Shown here piece by piece: positions 61,101-64,000 of a stretch of DNA of 64,000 bases. The stretch covers positions 372,001 through 436,000 of the forward strand of contig JAPQWV010000403.1 of the NCBI GenBank assembly GCA_027422505.1. The letters run 5' to 3'. Both the position numbers and the translations under genes were made by a program. The notes beneath the pieces were generated by a model. It was not told where the DNA came from. It ran no database searches and saw only the letters and a list, made by a program, of their open reading frames with translations. The stretch's first letter is position 1, and the number at the start of each line of letters is the position of its first letter. The stretch comes from Craterostigma plantagineum (taxonomy: Eukaryota; Streptophyta; Magnoliopsida; Lamiales; Linderniaceae).

Positions 61101-63685
61101 CAGCGCATGGGTCAGCCCGGTCCAAGTAGTTCCAAAGAAGGGAGGCATGACGGTCGTCACCAACGACAAGAACGAACTGATCCCGACGAGGACCGTGACC
61201 GGATGGCGCGTCTGTATAGACTACAGGAAGTTGAATGATGCGACGAGAAAAGATCATTTTCCCCTACCTTTTATTGATCAGATGTTAGAAAAACTAGCAG
61301 GTCACTCATTCTATTGTTTCCTTGATGGTTTGTCAGGTTATCTACAGATTCCTATAGCACCCGAGGACAGGAGAAGACGACGTTTACGTGCCCGTTCGGA
61401 ACGTTTGCGTACCGAAGGATGCCATTCGGATTATGCAATGCCCCAGCCACCTTCCAGCGATGCATGATGGCCATATTCGACGAACTGGTAGGTGAGGTAA
61501 TGGAGGTATTTATGGACGACTTTTCTGTTTTCGGTTCCTCGTTTGATGCATGTTTATCGAATCTGAAGCTCGTGCTCGCACGATGCGAGGAAACGAATTT
61601 GGCACTTAATTGGGAGAAATGCCATTTCATGGTTCGAGAGGGTATAGTTCTCGGTCATAAGATTTCTTCTAAAGGAATCGAAGTGGACCGAGCTAAGTTA
61701 GAGACGATAGAAAAATTGCCTGTTCCCTCGAACGTGAAGTCGATTAGAAGTTTTCTAGGACATGCGGGATTTTATCGTAGATTTATCAAAGACTTTTCTA
61801 AAATCGCACGTCCTATGTCTAGATTGTTAGAGAAAGATGCCCCGTTTGATTTCAATGACGAATGCCTGCATGCTTTCAATTTACTTAAGGAGAGACTTAT
61901 CGCAGCACCTATTATGGTTGCCCCCGACTGGGGGCTACCCTTTGAACTAATGTGCGATGCTAGTGACTATGCAGTTGGGGCCGTGCTAGGGCAGCGTAAG
62001 GACAACCACTTCAGGCCAATCTATTACGCGAGTAAGACGTTAGACGCAGCCCAAGCCAATTACACGACCACTGAGAAGGAGCTGTTGGCCGTCGTGTTTG
62101 CTTTCGACAAGTTCAGGTCATATTTAATCCTGTCTAAAGTTATTGTTTTTACTGACCACTCTGCTCTCAAGTACTTGTTAGCAAAGCCCGACGCCAAGCC
62201 AAGACTAATTCGGTGGATCCTGCTACTGCAAGAGTTCGATATAGAGATTCGCGACAAGAAGGATGCGGAGAACCTAGCGGCAGATCACCTCTCCCGACTA
62301 GAGGAGTCCGAGATATACAATAAGAACGAGAGGGCGATACACGATCGGTTCCCAGACGAGCACCTCTACGCGATACACGTAGTAAGTGACGACACCCCTT
62401 GGTTTGCAGATTACGCTAACTACCTTGTTGCGAGGGTCCTACCAAAGGAATACACGAGTCAGCAAAAGAAGAAATTCTTTTCTGATTTGAGGTACTACTT
62501 TTGGGAAGACCCGTATCTTTTCAGGCGATGTGCAGACCAGGTAATACGGCGATGCGTGGCTGCCCCGGAATTGACGCAGATCCTTAGACATTGCCACAAT
62601 GGACCGACCGGAGGGCATTATGCAGCAAATCGTACCGCTCAGAAGGTGTTGGAGAGCGGATTCTACTGGCCCACGATCTTCAAGGACGCGCAAAGGTACG
62701 TTGACACTTGTGATCAGTGTCAGCGCGCAGGTAATATTTCTAAACGCGACGAAATGCCCCAGAACTTCATCTTAGTTTGCGAAATTTTCGATGTATGGGG
62801 TATTGATTTCATGGGTCCATTTCCTAGCTCATACAATAATAAGTACATCCTAGTTGCGGTCGATTATGTTTCTAAGTGGGCCGAGGCGCAAGCCTTACCC
62901 ACGAATGATGCTAGGGTAGTCGTTAGATTTTTGCGAGCATTGTTTTCACGTTTTGGGGCACCTAGATGCATCATTAGTGATAGAGGCACTCACTTTTGTA
63001 ACACCCATTTTCACGCACGTTAGAACGTTACGGTGTTAAGCATAGCCTATCCACCCCATATCATCCCCAAGCTAGTGGTCAAGTCGAGGTAGTGAACCGT
63101 GAGTTGAAACGTATTTTAGAGAAAACCATAGAGGGGAACCGTAGGGAGTGGGCAAATAAGTTAAATGATGCACTTTGGGCATATAGGACTGCATATAAGA
63201 CCCCCATAGGCACTACACCATATAGATTAGTCTATGGTAAAGCATGTCATCTTCCCGTAGAAATAGAGCATAAGGCATATTGGGCCATCAAGTCCTTAGA
63301 TCTTGATTTGGGGAACGCCGGCGGAAAGCGGCAACTCCAAATCAACGAGTTAGACGAGTGGCGTTTGTCGGCTTATGATAACGCCCGCATGTACAAGGAA
63401 CGTTCTAATGCATATCATGACAAAAAGATTAGGCAAAGGCGAGAGTTTCAGGAAGGGGATCAAGTCCTTCTTTTTAACTCTCGACTTAGGCTTTTTCCTG
63501 GCAAGCTTAGATCACGCTGGTCAGGACCGTTCACTGTGACCCGTGTTTTCCCTTATGGTACTGTTGAGATTTCAGGAATGGAGCAGGGTACTTTTAAGGT
63601 GAACGGCCATAGGTTGAAGCATTATCTCGCAGGCGAGGAAGACGCTACCGAGAGGGAAGTACTGTACTTGGACTTCCAAACGTAA
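58115..63685 (+). pseudogene. Athila gag-pol polyprotein with three frameshifts
   Basis: Order of domains: gag 58115-~59770 (NNFELKHSWLQM; PFSLKFRARDWLDMLPPRS; CCHC-like CGICGAAHETSEC near 59212), linker, protease near 60217 (LADLGASINLMPYSMF), reverse transcriptase ~60960-61700 (VCIDYRKLNDATRKDHFPLP; FMDD at 61509-61520), RNase H ~61920-62330 ([26 protein letters not shown]), and integrase ~62560-63685 (zinc-binding [10 protein letters not shown] and CDQCQRAG; core with [20 protein letters not shown] and NRELK). The frame changes near 58580 in gag, near 61370 in reverse transcriptase and near 63010 in integrase, each consistent with a single-base indel. Between breaks the frames are long and clean (about 950 and 530 codons), so the copy is fairly young. 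Confidence 0.92.
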
Positions 63686-63732
63686 GCGAGCAAAAACGAC
63701 GTCCGGCTAAAGACGGTAAAGTAAGCGCTTCT

Positions 63733-63746
63733 TGGGAGGCAACCCA
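63733..63746 (+). other. TGGGAGGCAACCCA stem-loop motif after pol
   Basis: Identical to 22280-22293 (minus) and preceded by the same AAGCGCTTCT. It lies about 50 bp after the pol stop and could form a TGGG/CCCA stem with an AGGCAA loop. Function unknown. Confidence 0.65.
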
Positions 63747-63796
63747 GGTATTTTTATTTATGTCTTAGATTAAAAAAAAAAAAAAAATTTAGGGGG

Positions 63797-64000
63797 CGGT
63801 CACGGCCAACTGCTTAAGCAGTCACGGCCGTGACGCTCATATCTATGCACACTGCCTGATGTCACGGCCAGAGGCTTAAGCCATCACGGCCGTGACCCAA
63901 AGTAAAATCTTATCGAGACTTCTGCCCAATGTCACGGCCAACTGCTTAAGCAGTCACGGCCGTGACCAAGATCAGAGGCACTCACTGCCCCTTGTCACGG
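63797..64000. repeat. CACGGCCGTG palindrome array, post-pol
   Basis: Three units of about 65 bp, each TCACGGCC, a spacer containing GCTTAAGC or GGCTTAAGCC, then TCACGGCCGTGAC, so two nested palindromes per unit. A fourth begins at the window edge. It follows a poly-A tract and AGGGGGCGG. Confidence 0.85.

Larger units (their letters stand above)
56484..64000 (+). mobile_element. Ty3 Athila element, continues past the window
   Basis: 5' LTR 56484-57884, tRNA-Asp primer-binding site, gag-pol 58115-63685, then a post-pol region with the palindromic array at the right edge. It is inserted in the copia copy after 56483; the last five host bases are CTAAG, the expected target duplication, whose partner would lie outside the window. 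Gag of NNFELK...PFSLKFRARDWL type, the tRNA-Asp primer and the post-pol motifs place it in the Athila lineage. Three frameshifts make it non-functional. Confidence 0.93.

Overview
This is nuclear DNA from a flowering plant, most likely a eudicot. The evidence is two multi-exon genes with plant GT-AG introns, whose products match plant-type TauE/SafE and plant vacuolar H+-ATPase subunit A, set in nested plant transposable elements (CACTA, hAT, Ty1/copia of Tnt1-like and SIRE-like type, Ty3 Athila). The species is not determined. No prokaryotic, organellar or CRISPR features were seen.

Layout. 1-11620: tandem array of five full and one partial ~2.1-kb units, very similar to one another, made of hairpin-forming GGCGAC motifs, AT-rich DNA and ~150-bp subrepeats. 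It ends in a CACTA-type terminus at 11620. 11613-~13190: a second, inverted CACTA-like end carrying a captured exon-like segment. ~13300-13927: 3' end and LTR of a Ty1/copia element. 14481-17848: TauE/SafE-family gene in 12 exons, with a one-base deficit at the exon 2/3 junction and a SINE-like insert in intron 1. ~19020-26385: 5'-truncated, decayed Athila element on the minus strand. 26565-27218 and 28017-30129: hAT-like non-autonomous elements with 8-bp target duplications; the second carries a nested 1.48-kb solo LTR with its own 5-bp duplication. 30933-31893: three related foldback MITEs beside TA microsatellites. 32618-37179: complete but dead Tnt1-like copia element with both LTRs and a GATTT duplication. 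~37242-40602: SIRE-like copia fragment. 40603-~41800: 3' end of a minus-strand Athila element. 41800-46600: gene-free repeat-rich DNA with several minisatellites. 46833-51091: intact 20-exon V-ATPase subunit A gene coding 623 residues. ~51647-56483: a second Tnt1-like copia copy holding a hAT MITE and interrupted by an Athila element (5' LTR 56484-57884, gag-pol 58115-63685) that runs off the right edge.

Only two cellular genes are supported. VHA-A is the catalytic subunit of the vacuolar/endosomal proton pump; the TauE/SafE protein is a predicted multi-pass membrane protein. They are not functionally linked by anything visible here. The rest is layered transposon insertion, and several target-site duplications let the insertion order be read. 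The most unusual structures are the hierarchical CACTA-derived array with about 12 short hairpins and five CACGTG cores per unit, and the palindromic TCACGGCCGTGA arrays that Athila copies carry both upstream of the LTR TATA box and after pol.
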